Made by a program: the position numbers and the translations under genes | Notes under the pieces: model-generated | What the model was told of the DNA's origin: nothing | Databases searched by the model: none | What the model saw: only the letters and a program-made list of their open reading frames with translations | Source: Gammaproteobacteria bacterium BRH_c0 | GTDB taxonomy: Bacteria > Pseudomonadota > Gammaproteobacteria > Pseudomonadales > Porticoccaceae | Direction of reading: 5' to 3' | Assembly (NCBI GenBank): GCA_000961645.1 | Contig: LADM01000053.1 | Span: forward strand, 1-64,000 | DNA length: 64,000 nt | Shown here: piece by piece, positions 46,838-56,174 of the stretch | Position numbering within the stretch: position 1 is the stretch's first letter | How the letters are laid out: every line of letters starts with the position of its first letter

Positions 46838-47932
46838 ATGAATGATTACACCAGCGAGCAAAATGGCCTCGTCGCACGCCTGAAACTCGATTACCCCGGC
46901 TTCAGCCTCGACGTGAATCTCAACCTGCCCACCTCGGGAGTGACCGTTCTGTTTGGCCACTCCGGCTCGGGCAAAACCACCCTGTTGCGCTGTATCGCCG
47001 GACTGGAGCGGGCAGCACAGGGGCATATCAGTTTTCAGGGCGAAGTTTGGCAAGATGGAGACAGGTTTGTAGCCACGCACAAAAGGCCCATCGGTTATGT
47101 GTTCCAGGAAGCAAGCCTGTTCCCGCACCTGAACGCACGCGGCAATCTGGATTTTGCCCGCCGCCGGGCCGACAACAGCCGGGCCGGTATCGATCTGGAT
47201 TTTGCCGTGCAACTGCTCGGTATTGGCCATTTGCTGGGGCGCTACCCGGCCCAGCTCTCCGGCGGCGAACGCCAGCGGGTGGCCATCGCCCGCGCCCTGC
47301 TGATCAACCCGCGCCTGCTGCTGATGGACGAACCCCTCGCCTCCCTCGACCAGGCCCGCAAACAGGAAATCCTGCCCTACCTGGAAAACCTGCGCAAAGA
47401 ACTGGACCTGCCCATTGTCTATGTAAGCCATTCTGCGGAAGAAGTGGCGCGGCTGGCGGATGTGATCGTCGCCATGGACAACGGCAAGGTGCTGGCATGC
47501 GGCCCGCTGGGCGAAACCCTCTCGCGACTCGACTCGCCGATCAAGCTGGGTGAAGACACCGGCGTGGTAGTGGAAGCCACCATCAGCGCCCGCGATGCCA
47601 CCTGGCACCTGGCCGAGGCCAGCTTTGCTGGCGGCGCACTGTGGTTGAGAGACACCGGCCACCCGCTGCAAGATCGGGTGCGTATCCGGGTGCTTGCCAG
47701 GGACGTCAGCCTGTCGTTGAGCCATCACGCCGATACCAGCATCGTCAACGTACTGCCCGCCACGGTGATGGAAATCGCCACCGACCAGCAACAGGGATTG
47801 GCTCTGGTGCGCCTAAAAGTAGGTGACACCGCAATACTTGCCCGCCTGACCCTGCGTTCGGCTCACCACCTGGCGTTGGCAGCGGGCAAACAGGTTTGGG
47901 CGCAGATCAAGTCAGTGGCGATTATTCAGTAG
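46838..47932 (+). CDS. modC: Molybdate ABC transporter ATP-binding protein
   Basis: The 364-residue ATPase carries Walker A GHSGSGKTT, Q-loop YVFQEASLF, signature LSGGERQRVAIARA, Walker B LLLMDEPLASLD and the switch HSAEEV. A C-terminal TOBE/MOP regulatory domain (LPATVMEIATDQQQGLALVRL) follows, as in E. coli ModC. It completes modEABC. A perfect GC-rich hairpin 47 bp after the stop may end the transcript. Confidence 0.95.
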   Translation: MNDYTSEQNGLVARLKLDYPGFSLDVNLNLPTSGVTVLFGHSGSGKTTLLRCIAGLERAAQGHISFQGEVWQDGDRFVATHKRPIGYVFQEASLFPHLNARGNLDFARRRADNSRAGIDLDFAVQLLGIGHLLGRYPAQLSGGERQRVAIARALLINPRLLLMDEPLASLDQARKQEILPYLENLRKELDLPIVYVSHSAEEVARLADVIVAMDNGKVLACGPLGETLSRLDSPIKLGEDTGVVVEATISARDATWHLAEASFAGGALWLRDTGHPLQDRVRIRVLARDVSLSLSHHADTSIVNVLPATVMEIATDQQQGLALVRLKVGDTAILARLTLRSAHHLALAAGKQVWAQIKSVAIIQ

Positions 47933-47979
47933 CGTAAATGACGTGAGATGACTGAATGGGAGATGGGAGAGGCTCAAAG

Positions 47980-48007
47980 CACTGTCCCCGCCTGGGCGGG
48001 GACAGTG
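47980..48007. repeat. Perfect 13-bp inverted repeat between modC and the thiolase gene
   Basis: CACTGTCCCCGCC and GGCGGGGACAGTG are exact mirrors around TG. There is no T-run on either side, so it is a strong hairpin but not a standard terminator. It lies between the convergent ends of modC and the thiolase gene and may still block read-through. A GGGAGATGGGAGA motif just before it recalls the repeat at 2,960. Confidence 0.7.
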
Positions 48008-48054
48008 GTGTAGCGGATGACAGCTGATTGAGCTTAAGGGCCGAAGCCCATCAC

Positions 48055-49290
48055 TCAGATCAGTTCAACAATCACCGCAGGTGCCATGCCGCCAGCGGCA
48101 CACATGGTCACCAGGCCGCGTTTCAGACCGCGCCGTTCCAGCTCGTCGATGATCGTGTTGATCAGGATCGCGCCAGTGGCACCGATGGGGTGACCAAGAG
48201 CCATGGCGCCGCCGTTGACGTTGACTTTTTCGCGGTCCAGTTTCAGATCGCGGATAAACTTCTCGGCGACCACGGCAAAGGCTTCGTTGATTTCCCACAG
48301 GTCAATGTCATCGACGGTGAGGCCAGCCTTTTCCAGTACCTTGCGAGCGGCAGGCACCGGGGCATTCAGCATCAGCGTCGGGCAATCGCCCATATTGGCC
48401 ATGGCCACGATGCGGGCGCGGGGTTTCCAGCCCTGCTTTTTGGCATAGTCAGGTGAGCACATCAGCAGCGCGGCGGCACCGTCCACCACACCGGAGGAGT
48501 TCCCCGCGTGGTGTACATGGTTGAGTTTGATGTCGGGGTATTTCTGCCGCAGCATCGAACCGTTGGTGGTGCCTGCATCATCAAGAGGCACATCAACAAA
48601 GTCAGCGAACACTGCACGCAGCTGCGACAGCCCTTCCAGCGTTGTACCGGGGCGGGGGAATTCCTCCTTATCCAGCGCCAGGGTGCCATCGGGGTGATAG
48701 ACAGGGATCAGGCTCTTGTCGAAATGACCGTTGGCGATGGCGTGGGCGGCGCGTTGCTGGCTTAACAGCGCGAGCTGGTCCAGTGTTTCGCGATCAATGC
48801 CTTCAAGGGTGGCAATGGCGTCGGCACATACACCCTGGTGGGGCTGGCCGTGCAGCTTGCGCAGTTCCAGGTTGCCATTGTCCATAAAGGTCGCCTGGCC
48901 GTTGCCTTCGATGCCGTAGTTGGACATCTGTTCGGTACCGCCGGCGATCACCAGGTCTTCCATGCCGGAGGCGATGGAGGCCGCAGCAAGGTTTACAGCA
49001 GTGATGCCGGAACCGCAAAAACGGTCGAGAGTCACGGCGCTGGCCTTCACATCATAGCCCGCACCCAGTGCCGCCATACGACCCAGACAGGCGCTCTGCT
49101 GGCCGCGCTGGGAGCTGGTGCCCCACACGATATCGTCAATCTCGTCGGTATTGATATTGTTGCGCTCGGCAAGCGCCTTGAGCACAGCAGAACCCAGCTG
49201 CTGCGGATGGAAACCGGACAGCCCGCCCTTGCCGCGCTTGCCAATACCACGGGGAGTGCGACAGGCGTCGATGATCCAGACTTCGTTCAT
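48055..49290 (-). CDS. Acetyl-CoA C-acyltransferase (thiolase)
   Basis: The 411-residue thiolase has the nucleophile Cys92 in LDRFCGSG, His367 in ALGHPIGATG and the proton-shuttling Cys397 in MCAAGGMAPA, with NEAF present. It either cleaves 3-ketoacyl-CoA in beta-oxidation or condenses acetyl-CoA. The large body (WIIDACRTPRGIG start) resembles degradative thiolases of FadA type used for lipids or steroid side chains. It stands in the catabolic half of the window without a beta-oxidation partner next to it. Confidence 0.92.
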   Translation of the reverse strand: MNEVWIIDACRTPRGIGKRGKGGLSGFHPQQLGSAVLKALAERNNINTDEIDDIVWGTSSQRGQQSACLGRMAALGAGYDVKASAVTLDRFCGSGITAVNLAAASIASGMEDLVIAGGTEQMSNYGIEGNGQATFMDNGNLELRKLHGQPHQGVCADAIATLEGIDRETLDQLALLSQQRAAHAIANGHFDKSLIPVYHPDGTLALDKEEFPRPGTTLEGLSQLRAVFADFVDVPLDDAGTTNGSMLRQKYPDIKLNHVHHAGNSSGVVDGAAALLMCSPDYAKKQGWKPRARIVAMANMGDCPTLMLNAPVPAARKVLEKAGLTVDDIDLWEINEAFAVVAEKFIRDLKLDREKVNVNGGAMALGHPIGATGAILINTIIDELERRGLKRGLVTMCAAGGMAPAVIVELI

Positions 49291-49602
49291 AGGGTTAACC
49301 TCATTTGACAGGTGATGGAAATGTCAGGCTGTCGAAATCCCTTTTTGCCGGGACTGGGGTGAAATGGTTCAACAGGCTGCTGACGATAAGCGACGACTGG
49401 CGCCGTTTGGGGGGACAATTAAAGCACAATTCGCCATGCTGCGGGGCATGGCCAGGGCAAGAGCACACAACAAGTCAAATGTTGTTTGCAGCTGCTGATC
49501 GCGCCATCCAGTGTTTCTCTATGGCGCGGCCAGCGGCTGACAATCGCTATCACAAACAACTCAATGCATTCCCCGGGCAAGCACCCCCGAACTCTCACAC
49601 CA
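49291..49602. other. Gene-free region between the tannase-family and thiolase genes
   Basis: This 312-bp stretch carries the upstream region of the thiolase gene (minus strand) and the 3' flank of the esterase gene. I see no open frame, repeat or hairpin that stands out. Confidence 0.4.
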
Positions 49603-51216
49603 TTACTTGCACGCCCAGTTGGATGCCGTGTAGGGGAATGCGCCCTCGCGGGCATTAAAGACAGCCTGCTGTGGATGGGGGCAAATCAGCACGGTGCGTG
49701 CAATCGGGGGCGGCGGTGGCGTGGTGCCCTGCACAGACGGAATAATCGGTGCAGCGCCTCCGCCACTGACCACCAGCTCATCGGGCCGCTTGCCTTCTTC
49801 TGCCCAAGCGATCACCGCATCGAGCAGACGCTCGGGGGTATCCTGGGGGCCGGGACCGCCGAGACAATGCAAAACACCTGGCACAGCGTAGGTGCGCACG
49901 AAATTGTCGGCGTCGGGGATATCTCGCTTGATCGCGTCGTGGTATTCCAGCTCACTGGCAGGCGGCACCGCGTTCTCACTCAAGGGCGCCCACATGATCA
50001 GCTTGCCACCCGCCTTCTGGTAACCGGACAGGTTTGTATCCGTCACACCCCATTCCGGATGGCGTTCGGTCAAGAGTTCCAGGGTCTTCTTGTCATTGAA
50101 ATCCAGATCGTTGATGAGATCGAATGCCAGATTGTCGAAATACATACCACGGGCAATGCTGCGACCCACGATAAAGGCGGGAACCGGCGGTGCGGGCGCC
50201 CAGGGGTTATCAACATTCGTGCTGCTGGGGCGCGTTTCACCCATCAAAAACGACGTCCATCCCGTTGGATTGGAGATAGAGAATCCGGGCACATCCGCAT
50301 CCTCGCCATAACCGAGCTTGAAGCGGCTGGTAATCAGCTTGACGGTAGAGATTTCCGCCGCCGTCAGGCAGTCCTCATTATCGCCACCCTTGCATTGCAG
50401 TTTGTCGACATTAAAGCCGCAGCCGTAGGGATCGCGCACCAGACCATCGGGACCGGCGCACTGCTCATCCACCTTGCGCTCGAGAAACGCCAGCTTTTGC
50501 GGCGAGACCCAGTTTTCCGGGTTCTTGACGATGTGCTGGAGAATAATGCCGAAATACAGTGCGCCGCCGCTTTTGGCAACGGTGGACGCAACAATGCCGT
50601 CGTAGTCTTCGGGATGATGCCTTGCCGCCATCATCCCCATGCGCCCACCGCCGGAACATCCCATGTGATAGCGGTAGAGTTTGTCTTCCATTGCGTAATA
50701 GGCCCGGGTAATGGTCTGGGCAGCAACGGTAGACACATGGGCACCGCGATGGCCGTAGTCGAGCCTGCGCACCGGATTGTTGGCACCGAAGTCATAGGAC
50801 CCCAGGCCGCCGTCCTTCGGGCTGTGGCCCGTGTCCGAACTCGACACGGCAAAGCCGTTGCGCAGCAGCTTGTTGGTGGATGCGCCTTGTCCATAGCTGT
50901 CCGCCGCCGCAGTGATGGTCTGCCCCGCACCGCCGCCCTGCCCCATAAAAAAGAAGCGCCCGCCAAAGCGATCGTCCGGCAGCATCAGGGACCAGCCGAC
51001 CCGGTTGGGTCCGGGGTTATTGGTCATGATATGGCCCAACACCTCGCAGTGGGGGACCGGTGCGGCAACATGCCTGACCGAATCGATTACGCTGTCAGTC
51101 GGGCTAATCCCGCGAATACCCTCCAGGGTACAGCGGTCCTTTGCCTCAGCGGCGCTGACCGAGCCAATGGCCAGCAGTGGGAAAAGCACACTCAGGAAAA
51201 TTGTTGGTTTTATCAT
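49603..51216 (-). CDS. Secreted tannase/feruloyl-esterase family protein
   Basis: The 537-residue protein has a signal peptide (about 1-23) and the alpha/beta-hydrolase of the tannase family: nucleophile Ser188 in MGCSGGGRMG, flanked by Cys187, and His450-Cys451 in LHCLGG. This is the CS-D-HC arrangement in which the two cysteines bond. The acid position, usually Asp in a WADPLIPP-like loop, reads SENAVPP with Glu414. A short Pro-rich linker (TTPPPPPIART) precedes the C-terminal tail. It should hydrolyse phenolic or other esters in the periplasm or outside. ATG 51216 has GGAGG 6 nt upstream. Confidence 0.85.
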   Translation of the reverse strand: MIKPTIFLSVLFPLLAIGSVSAAEAKDRCTLEGIRGISPTDSVIDSVRHVAAPVPHCEVLGHIMTNNPGPNRVGWSLMLPDDRFGGRFFFMGQGGGAGQTITAAADSYGQGASTNKLLRNGFAVSSSDTGHSPKDGGLGSYDFGANNPVRRLDYGHRGAHVSTVAAQTITRAYYAMEDKLYRYHMGCSGGGRMGMMAARHHPEDYDGIVASTVAKSGGALYFGIILQHIVKNPENWVSPQKLAFLERKVDEQCAGPDGLVRDPYGCGFNVDKLQCKGGDNEDCLTAAEISTVKLITSRFKLGYGEDADVPGFSISNPTGWTSFLMGETRPSSTNVDNPWAPAPPVPAFIVGRSIARGMYFDNLAFDLINDLDFNDKKTLELLTERHPEWGVTDTNLSGYQKAGGKLIMWAPLSENAVPPASELEYHDAIKRDIPDADNFVRTYAVPGVLHCLGGPGPQDTPERLLDAVIAWAEEGKRPDELVVSGGGAAPIIPSVQGTTPPPPPIARTVLICPHPQQAVFNAREGAFPYTASNWACK

Positions 51217-51693
51217 CTGTTCCTCCATTGCCTGCAGCTGGAGCTTCGATAAAAAGACCCGGGCAAGCGGTTATTGTTTATTCATCGGAGATACCGCAAT
51301 GGTCAGCGGGGTTGGGCAAGTCACTGCTTGTCATCGTTATCAGCTTTTTCACCTGGATTGTCACAACATCACCGCACAAACACCCGTTGTACGCGAGAAA
51401 AAAAGGCAATGACTTCACCCCTCGACCAACACTGTGCATTGCTTGAAACTACACCCATCAATACGCGCTTGTCCATCGATAGCGATGCCAATTTGAAACG
51501 CCTGGTTGTGCTATCTTCGCTCCAGGGTCACCAACCTGTTGCGCATAAAATGCGACTGCAAAAAATCGCACAGCTTTAATTTAGGGCCATCGGTGCCAAT
51601 AAACCAGCGAGACCTCCAGCGGGCAATCCGGTGGAGGTGTCATTCAAGACTGACAATCACTGATTACACCAGCAAAACTTAACCGGCCCACTT
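51217..51693. other. Gene-poor region between the molybdopterin-enzyme and esterase genes
   Basis: This 477-bp stretch contains the upstream region of the esterase gene. One plus-strand frame of 57 codons (start ATG 51409, ending at 51579) follows an AAAGG, but its product resembles nothing I know, so I leave it uncalled. No repeats or clear hairpins were seen. Confidence 0.35.
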
Positions 51694-53838
51694 TCAGGCC
51701 GGAACGATATTGACCGGAATAGCCGACATACGCGGCATCGCGTTGATCGGATCGAGATCGCGGTCGGTGCTGATCAGTTCGCCGGTGCTTGATCCTTCCC
51801 GCTCATAATCGGGCTGATCAGGGTCACCACCAAAGCCGTGGCACATGGAAATCACACCTCGGCGCACCGTGGGATCGCTTTCGACAATCGCCGCGATACT
51901 GCCTGCATCCGAATTGATGGTAACCCGATCACCGGATTGCAGCCCCAGTGCGCTCAACTCTTCAGGACTCATATAGGCCGGATTGAAGGGCCAGCGCTGG
52001 CGCACTGCCGGTATCGTCCGGCCCGTGGAATTGTGCACATCGCGGATACGACGCGAGATCAGCCGGTGCGTAAAACGCTGGCCGTTGCTGAGCGACACAC
52101 CGGGTTCGAATGCCTCGGCAGCGATCCCGGCCAGCTCACTGGCCACATCGGCTGGCATTGTCTCGAATTTACCGGCTGTTTGAGGATCTGCTGGCCCGAC
52201 AATTTGTGGCTCGTCATCAAAAATGCGGCCCATTTCCGCCTGTTTCAACTCCTCCAGAGGCACAGGGATATTGCGCCCGACCACAGCCAGAATATCGTCG
52301 GTGGTTGGCGGTGTGGTCATATCGAAGGCGGTGCCGTCAACGGTAAAGGTCATGCCGAGTCGCTTGCTGATGGACCAGAAAAAATACCAGTCGTCGATGA
52401 CCCTGGCGCCCGCTGGCGGTGGTGCTGCCGGGTGGGTATAGCGGGCGTAGGGCTTTTGCAGCAGCGCCTGCTCGTGCACATAAATGCTCAGGTCGGCGCG
52501 TTCATAGTGCAACTTGGTTGGAATGATGTAATCGGAAAGCCGCGCTGTTTCGTTCATGTACGGCTCGATGCTGACGAGCAGATCGAGCGACCGCATCGCG
52601 CGCACCATCTTCTTGCGATCGGGAACGGTATTGATAAGGTTGGAGCCGTGACTGATAAAGCAGCGGATCTGCCCCTCGCCGGGAACCAGAATCTCGTCTG
52701 CCATGGTGCCGGTCATCATCTCGCCTATCAGCGTGCCATAGTGGCCGATCCGCCCCTTGTAGCCACTCTCCCACCAGCGCTGGGGCGACACCGCCTGAGC
52801 GCGGCGCGGGATGCGCGCCTGAAATACGCCGGGATTGGCGATTTTTTCACTCGCCCGCAGATAACGCCCGCACACAACGTTGAGCGTCTCGATAAGATGC
52901 TCCGAAAGATTGGAGTGTGGGGCCATGCTAGGCCCTGTGCCGGTAGAGGCCCCGCCGCGCGATGTTTCCCGCGCGAACAGCGAGGCTGCACGGTGCAGAT
53001 CCTCAGCGGACACCCCGGCGCGGCGGGCCACATACTCCGGCGTAAAAGGTTCCACTGCCGCCCGCAGGCGATCCAGATCGGCGACATGGTCGCGGCAGAA
53101 TTCTGCATCTTCCCAACCTTCGCTGAGAATGATCCGCAACAGCCCGGCGGCGAGGGTCGGGTCTTCGCCCGGATAGGGCTGAAGAAAAACGTCGGCGTAT
53201 TTGGCCGACTCGGTGCGACGCGGATCAATGACGATAAGCTTCATACCCCGCGCCCGCGCCTCCTTCATGCGCTTGCTGGGATTCGACACATCGAAGTAAC
53301 TGGTGGCGAGGGACACCAGGGGATTCACGCCCCACATCAGCCGAATGTCGCTGTCCGCCAGTGACACTTTGCCCGCCTCCCAGACACCCAAACGACCAGC
53401 GGCGATGATCTTGGCCGACTGATCTATCGTTGTGGTCGAAAAGCTCTTGGGCGACCCCAGTGTTTGCAGCCAGTAATGGAGCAGATCACCGGCACCGGCA
53501 TTGAGCACCGCACCGCCGCCGCGAAAACCGCCTATGGCTGCGGGGCCATGGCGCTCGATTGTTTCACCCAGCTTTGCGGCAATCTCGTCGAGGGCTGTTT
53601 CAAGGTCGATTGGCGCGAAAGAACCGTCTGGCTGGCGCTTCAGCGGTTCAAGAATACGGTCCTCTCCATACAGGGCAGCAGGTGCTTGCAAGCCTTTGAA
53701 GCAGGCGTAGCCCTGGGTCATCAGGTCATCCTTGTCGCCTACAACCTTGGTGATGCGCTGGTTATCATCCAGCGTCAATGTCACACCGCAACAGGCGGTG
53801 CAGAAACGGCAAAAGGATTTCACTTCACGGTTGGCCAT
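51694..53838 (-). CDS. Molybdopterin-dependent oxidoreductase with N-terminal 4Fe-4S site
   Basis: The 714-residue protein starts with an iron-sulphur motif CRFCTACCG (Cys10, Cys13, Cys17) and Cys46 in YACFKG. It continues with Mo-bisPGD domains (GGFRGGGAVLNAGAG, RLMWGVNPLVSLATS, LIVIDPRRTESAKYAD) and ends in the DMSO-reductase-family barrel (LQSGDRVTINSDAGSIAAIV). The metal-ligand region reads TTIDQSAK, without the Cys or SeCys of formate dehydrogenases, so the substrate is open. There is no Tat signal, suggesting a cytoplasmic enzyme. ATG 53838 has GGAGG 4 nt upstream. modEABC, 3.8 kb away, would supply its molybdenum. Confidence 0.9.
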   Translation of the reverse strand: MANREVKSFCRFCTACCGVTLTLDDNQRITKVVGDKDDLMTQGYACFKGLQAPAALYGEDRILEPLKRQPDGSFAPIDLETALDEIAAKLGETIERHGPAAIGGFRGGGAVLNAGAGDLLHYWLQTLGSPKSFSTTTIDQSAKIIAAGRLGVWEAGKVSLADSDIRLMWGVNPLVSLATSYFDVSNPSKRMKEARARGMKLIVIDPRRTESAKYADVFLQPYPGEDPTLAAGLLRIILSEGWEDAEFCRDHVADLDRLRAAVEPFTPEYVARRAGVSAEDLHRAASLFARETSRGGASTGTGPSMAPHSNLSEHLIETLNVVCGRYLRASEKIANPGVFQARIPRRAQAVSPQRWWESGYKGRIGHYGTLIGEMMTGTMADEILVPGEGQIRCFISHGSNLINTVPDRKKMVRAMRSLDLLVSIEPYMNETARLSDYIIPTKLHYERADLSIYVHEQALLQKPYARYTHPAAPPPAGARVIDDWYFFWSISKRLGMTFTVDGTAFDMTTPPTTDDILAVVGRNIPVPLEELKQAEMGRIFDDEPQIVGPADPQTAGKFETMPADVASELAGIAAEAFEPGVSLSNGQRFTHRLISRRIRDVHNSTGRTIPAVRQRWPFNPAYMSPEELSALGLQSGDRVTINSDAGSIAAIVESDPTVRRGVISMCHGFGGDPDQPDYEREGSSTGELISTDRDLDPINAMPRMSAIPVNIVPA

Positions 53839-54116
53839 GGAACCTCCACTTTTTATTGTGTCTCTCGTGTCAGTCAACGGGCTGCGGCCCAGAGCACGGC
53901 AAACTGCCCATGATTGACGACCTGCATGGCGGCAATATGGATTCTGTTTATATTGCCTTTTTATAGACTATTTATTGGCGAATCAGTAAGTGTCTTACTA
54001 TAGAGCTGCCATCTACAGGATGCCAGTCGAGTGTGTCTATTCTATGCGTGTTTCATCAACCTGACTGACATCCCGGCTGCAAAAACCGGGATGCCAGAAT
54101 ATGGTCGGGGGCTATT

Positions 54117-56174
54117 TCACTTCATGTCATGCGCCACCGACGCCTTTCTCACCAGCTGGACAAACTCGGCGCGGTAGCCGTAGAGGTCATCACCCTTGTT
54201 TTTATTGGCCAGGTCGATCACGTCCTGGTAGCTCCAGTCACCGGTGTATTGACCGCCGCGCAGCAATTGGGCGAAACCCGCAACGGCGATGGCGAAACCG
54301 GTTTCCCGCTCCAGCACCTTATTCTCAACCAGCGCTGAATCCTTAACGGCTACGGGCGTGGTGATCAGTTTTGATGTTGACTCGTTTGGCAATTTGTAGC
54401 GGATTTTGAGAAAGCCGTATTCGCTCCCTTGTCCGGCAGCAGGTGCCTCAGCTTGCGAATAACGGGAAGGCTCTATCAAACCGCTGGCGGAGCCGACCGG
54501 GGTGATTTCATAGATGGCGGTGACCCGATGCCCAGCGCCAATATCACCGGCATCCACTTTGTCGTTATTGAAATCCTCACGCTTGAGCGCGCGGGTTTCA
54601 TAACCCAGCAGACGGTATTCCTTCACGGTTTGCGGATTAAATTCCATCTGGATTTTCACATCCCTGGCAATGGGAAAAAGTGTGGAGGTGGCTTCGTCCA
54701 CCAGCACTTTTTGCGCCTCGCTCAGAGTATCGATATACGCTGCCACACCATTGCCGTTCTGGGCCAGCACCTGCATCAGGTCGTCCTGGTAGTTGCCCTG
54801 ACCAAAACCGAGTACCGAGAGATAGATGCCCTCCTCCCGCTGGCGCTCCACAAAACCTTTCAGTTCCTCCTGGTCAGTGATACCCACGTTGAAATCACCG
54901 TCGGTGGCGAGGATGACCCGGTTGACCGCGCTCTTGTTAAAACCCGCTTTGGCCAGCTGGTAGGCCAGCTTGATGCCCTCGCCGCCAGCGGTGGAACCAC
55001 CGGCATTGAGCCGTTCCAGGGCTACCAGGATTTTCTGTTTTTCCCTGGCCTGGGTTGGCTCCAGAACAGTACCGGCAGCACCGGCATAGGCGACAATGGC
55101 CACGGTGTCGGTGGGCTTGAGCTGAGTCAACAACAAACCCATCGACTGCTTGACCAGCGGCAGTTTGTCGGGGCTGTTCATGGAGCCGGATACATCCAGC
55201 AAAAACACCAGATTGCTGGCGGGGGCTTCGCCGGGAGCAATATCAAAGCCGCGAATACCGATATGGACCAGTTTGTTACCTGCCTTCCAGGGTGCATCGG
55301 TAACGGCCACGGTGGCCTTGAACGGGGTCTCCCTACTCTCGGGCAGCGGGTAATCGTAGTCGAAGTAATTGATCATCTCCTCGACCCGCACTGCATCCTT
55401 CTGGGGCAATACGCCCTGGTTCAACTGCCTGCGTACAAAACTGTAGGAAGCGGTATCCACATCCACGGAAAAGGTGGATACAGGCACCTCGGCCACCAGC
55501 TTCACCGGGTTGGGCACAATAGTCTCAAACTGATCGCGGCCCTCGTCCTGATAGTAACCCGGCAGCACCACATCAGCGGGAACCGGTGCCGACAGCACTT
55601 TGCCCGGTGCGCGGGATTCATTGCTGGCAACAGCGGCAAAGGTTTGGCGCTCGGTCGGGGGCGAGGCGGGAGCCACAGAATCGGCCATGGCGAGATCGCT
55701 TTCCGCCATTTGCGCTGCAGGGTACTCCTCTTGCCGCAATGCCCCTGCGGATTGATCGCGGGAAAACTCCTTCGCTTCCTGTTTTCGTCGCGCCGTGACA
55801 ATCACTTCCTCCAGACCACTGGCTGCGCCCAGGGTCATTTCCCTGCCTGGCGCCAAATCCGTATCGACCACCGGATCGCTCACATTCATCAATACCGATA
55901 CGGTCATCACCAGCACCGCTGCACTGGCCACACCACTCACGACCCAACGTTGATTTATCGCGTTCATCATTCTTCTCCTGACTGACGGGTTGTTGTCAGC
56001 GGTAGGACGAAGCGTTGTGACATTTCCTTGGGTGTCTGGTGATTTTATTTGATCATTTTCCCCAGCAGCTGCGAAAGCTGCCATGGCGGCCGCTTTGGCG
56101 CGGGCGCGGGCCGCCTCTGACGGGGCGTTGTTGTCGGAATCGTCAAGCAGTGTTTTCAGGTCATCATCGGTCAT
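54117..56174 (-). CDS. Von Willebrand factor A domain protein with transmembrane anchor (YfbK-like)
   Basis: The 685-residue protein has a cytoplasmic N-terminus of about 75 residues, one transmembrane helix (about 77-96), and LEEVIVTARR at 121-130, a phrase otherwise typical of TonB-dependent receptor plugs. A YfbK-type N-terminal vWF region (STFSVDVDTASYSFVRRQLN) follows, then a VWA domain with the MIDAS Asp327-x-Ser329-x-Ser331 (DVSGSM) and a beta-rich C-terminus. Its ATG overlaps the stop of the ECF sigma gene (ATGA), so it is co-translated with it and may act as its anti-sigma partner or output; that is inference. The ligand is unknown. Confidence 0.85.
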   Translation of the reverse strand: MTDDDLKTLLDDSDNNAPSEAARARAKAAAMAAFAAAGENDQIKSPDTQGNVTTLRPTADNNPSVRRRMMNAINQRWVVSGVASAAVLVMTVSVLMNVSDPVVDTDLAPGREMTLGAASGLEEVIVTARRKQEAKEFSRDQSAGALRQEEYPAAQMAESDLAMADSVAPASPPTERQTFAAVASNESRAPGKVLSAPVPADVVLPGYYQDEGRDQFETIVPNPVKLVAEVPVSTFSVDVDTASYSFVRRQLNQGVLPQKDAVRVEEMINYFDYDYPLPESRETPFKATVAVTDAPWKAGNKLVHIGIRGFDIAPGEAPASNLVFLLDVSGSMNSPDKLPLVKQSMGLLLTQLKPTDTVAIVAYAGAAGTVLEPTQAREKQKILVALERLNAGGSTAGGEGIKLAYQLAKAGFNKSAVNRVILATDGDFNVGITDQEELKGFVERQREEGIYLSVLGFGQGNYQDDLMQVLAQNGNGVAAYIDTLSEAQKVLVDEATSTLFPIARDVKIQMEFNPQTVKEYRLLGYETRALKREDFNNDKVDAGDIGAGHRVTAIYEITPVGSASGLIEPSRYSQAEAPAAGQGSEYGFLKIRYKLPNESTSKLITTPVAVKDSALVENKVLERETGFAIAVAGFAQLLRGGQYTGDWSYQDVIDLANKNKGDDLYGYRAEFVQLVRKASVAHDMK

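Noticed and set aside
51274-51579. A 101-codon plus-strand frame between the esterase and molybdopterin genes
   Set aside because: No similarity to known proteins and weak start context; a 57-codon inner version from 51409 is conceivable but unsupported.
49486-55985. Plus-strand frames of 588, 508 and 518 codons opposite the esterase, molybdopterin and VWA genes
   Set aside because: All lie exactly opposite strong family matches and show no motif or ribosome site.
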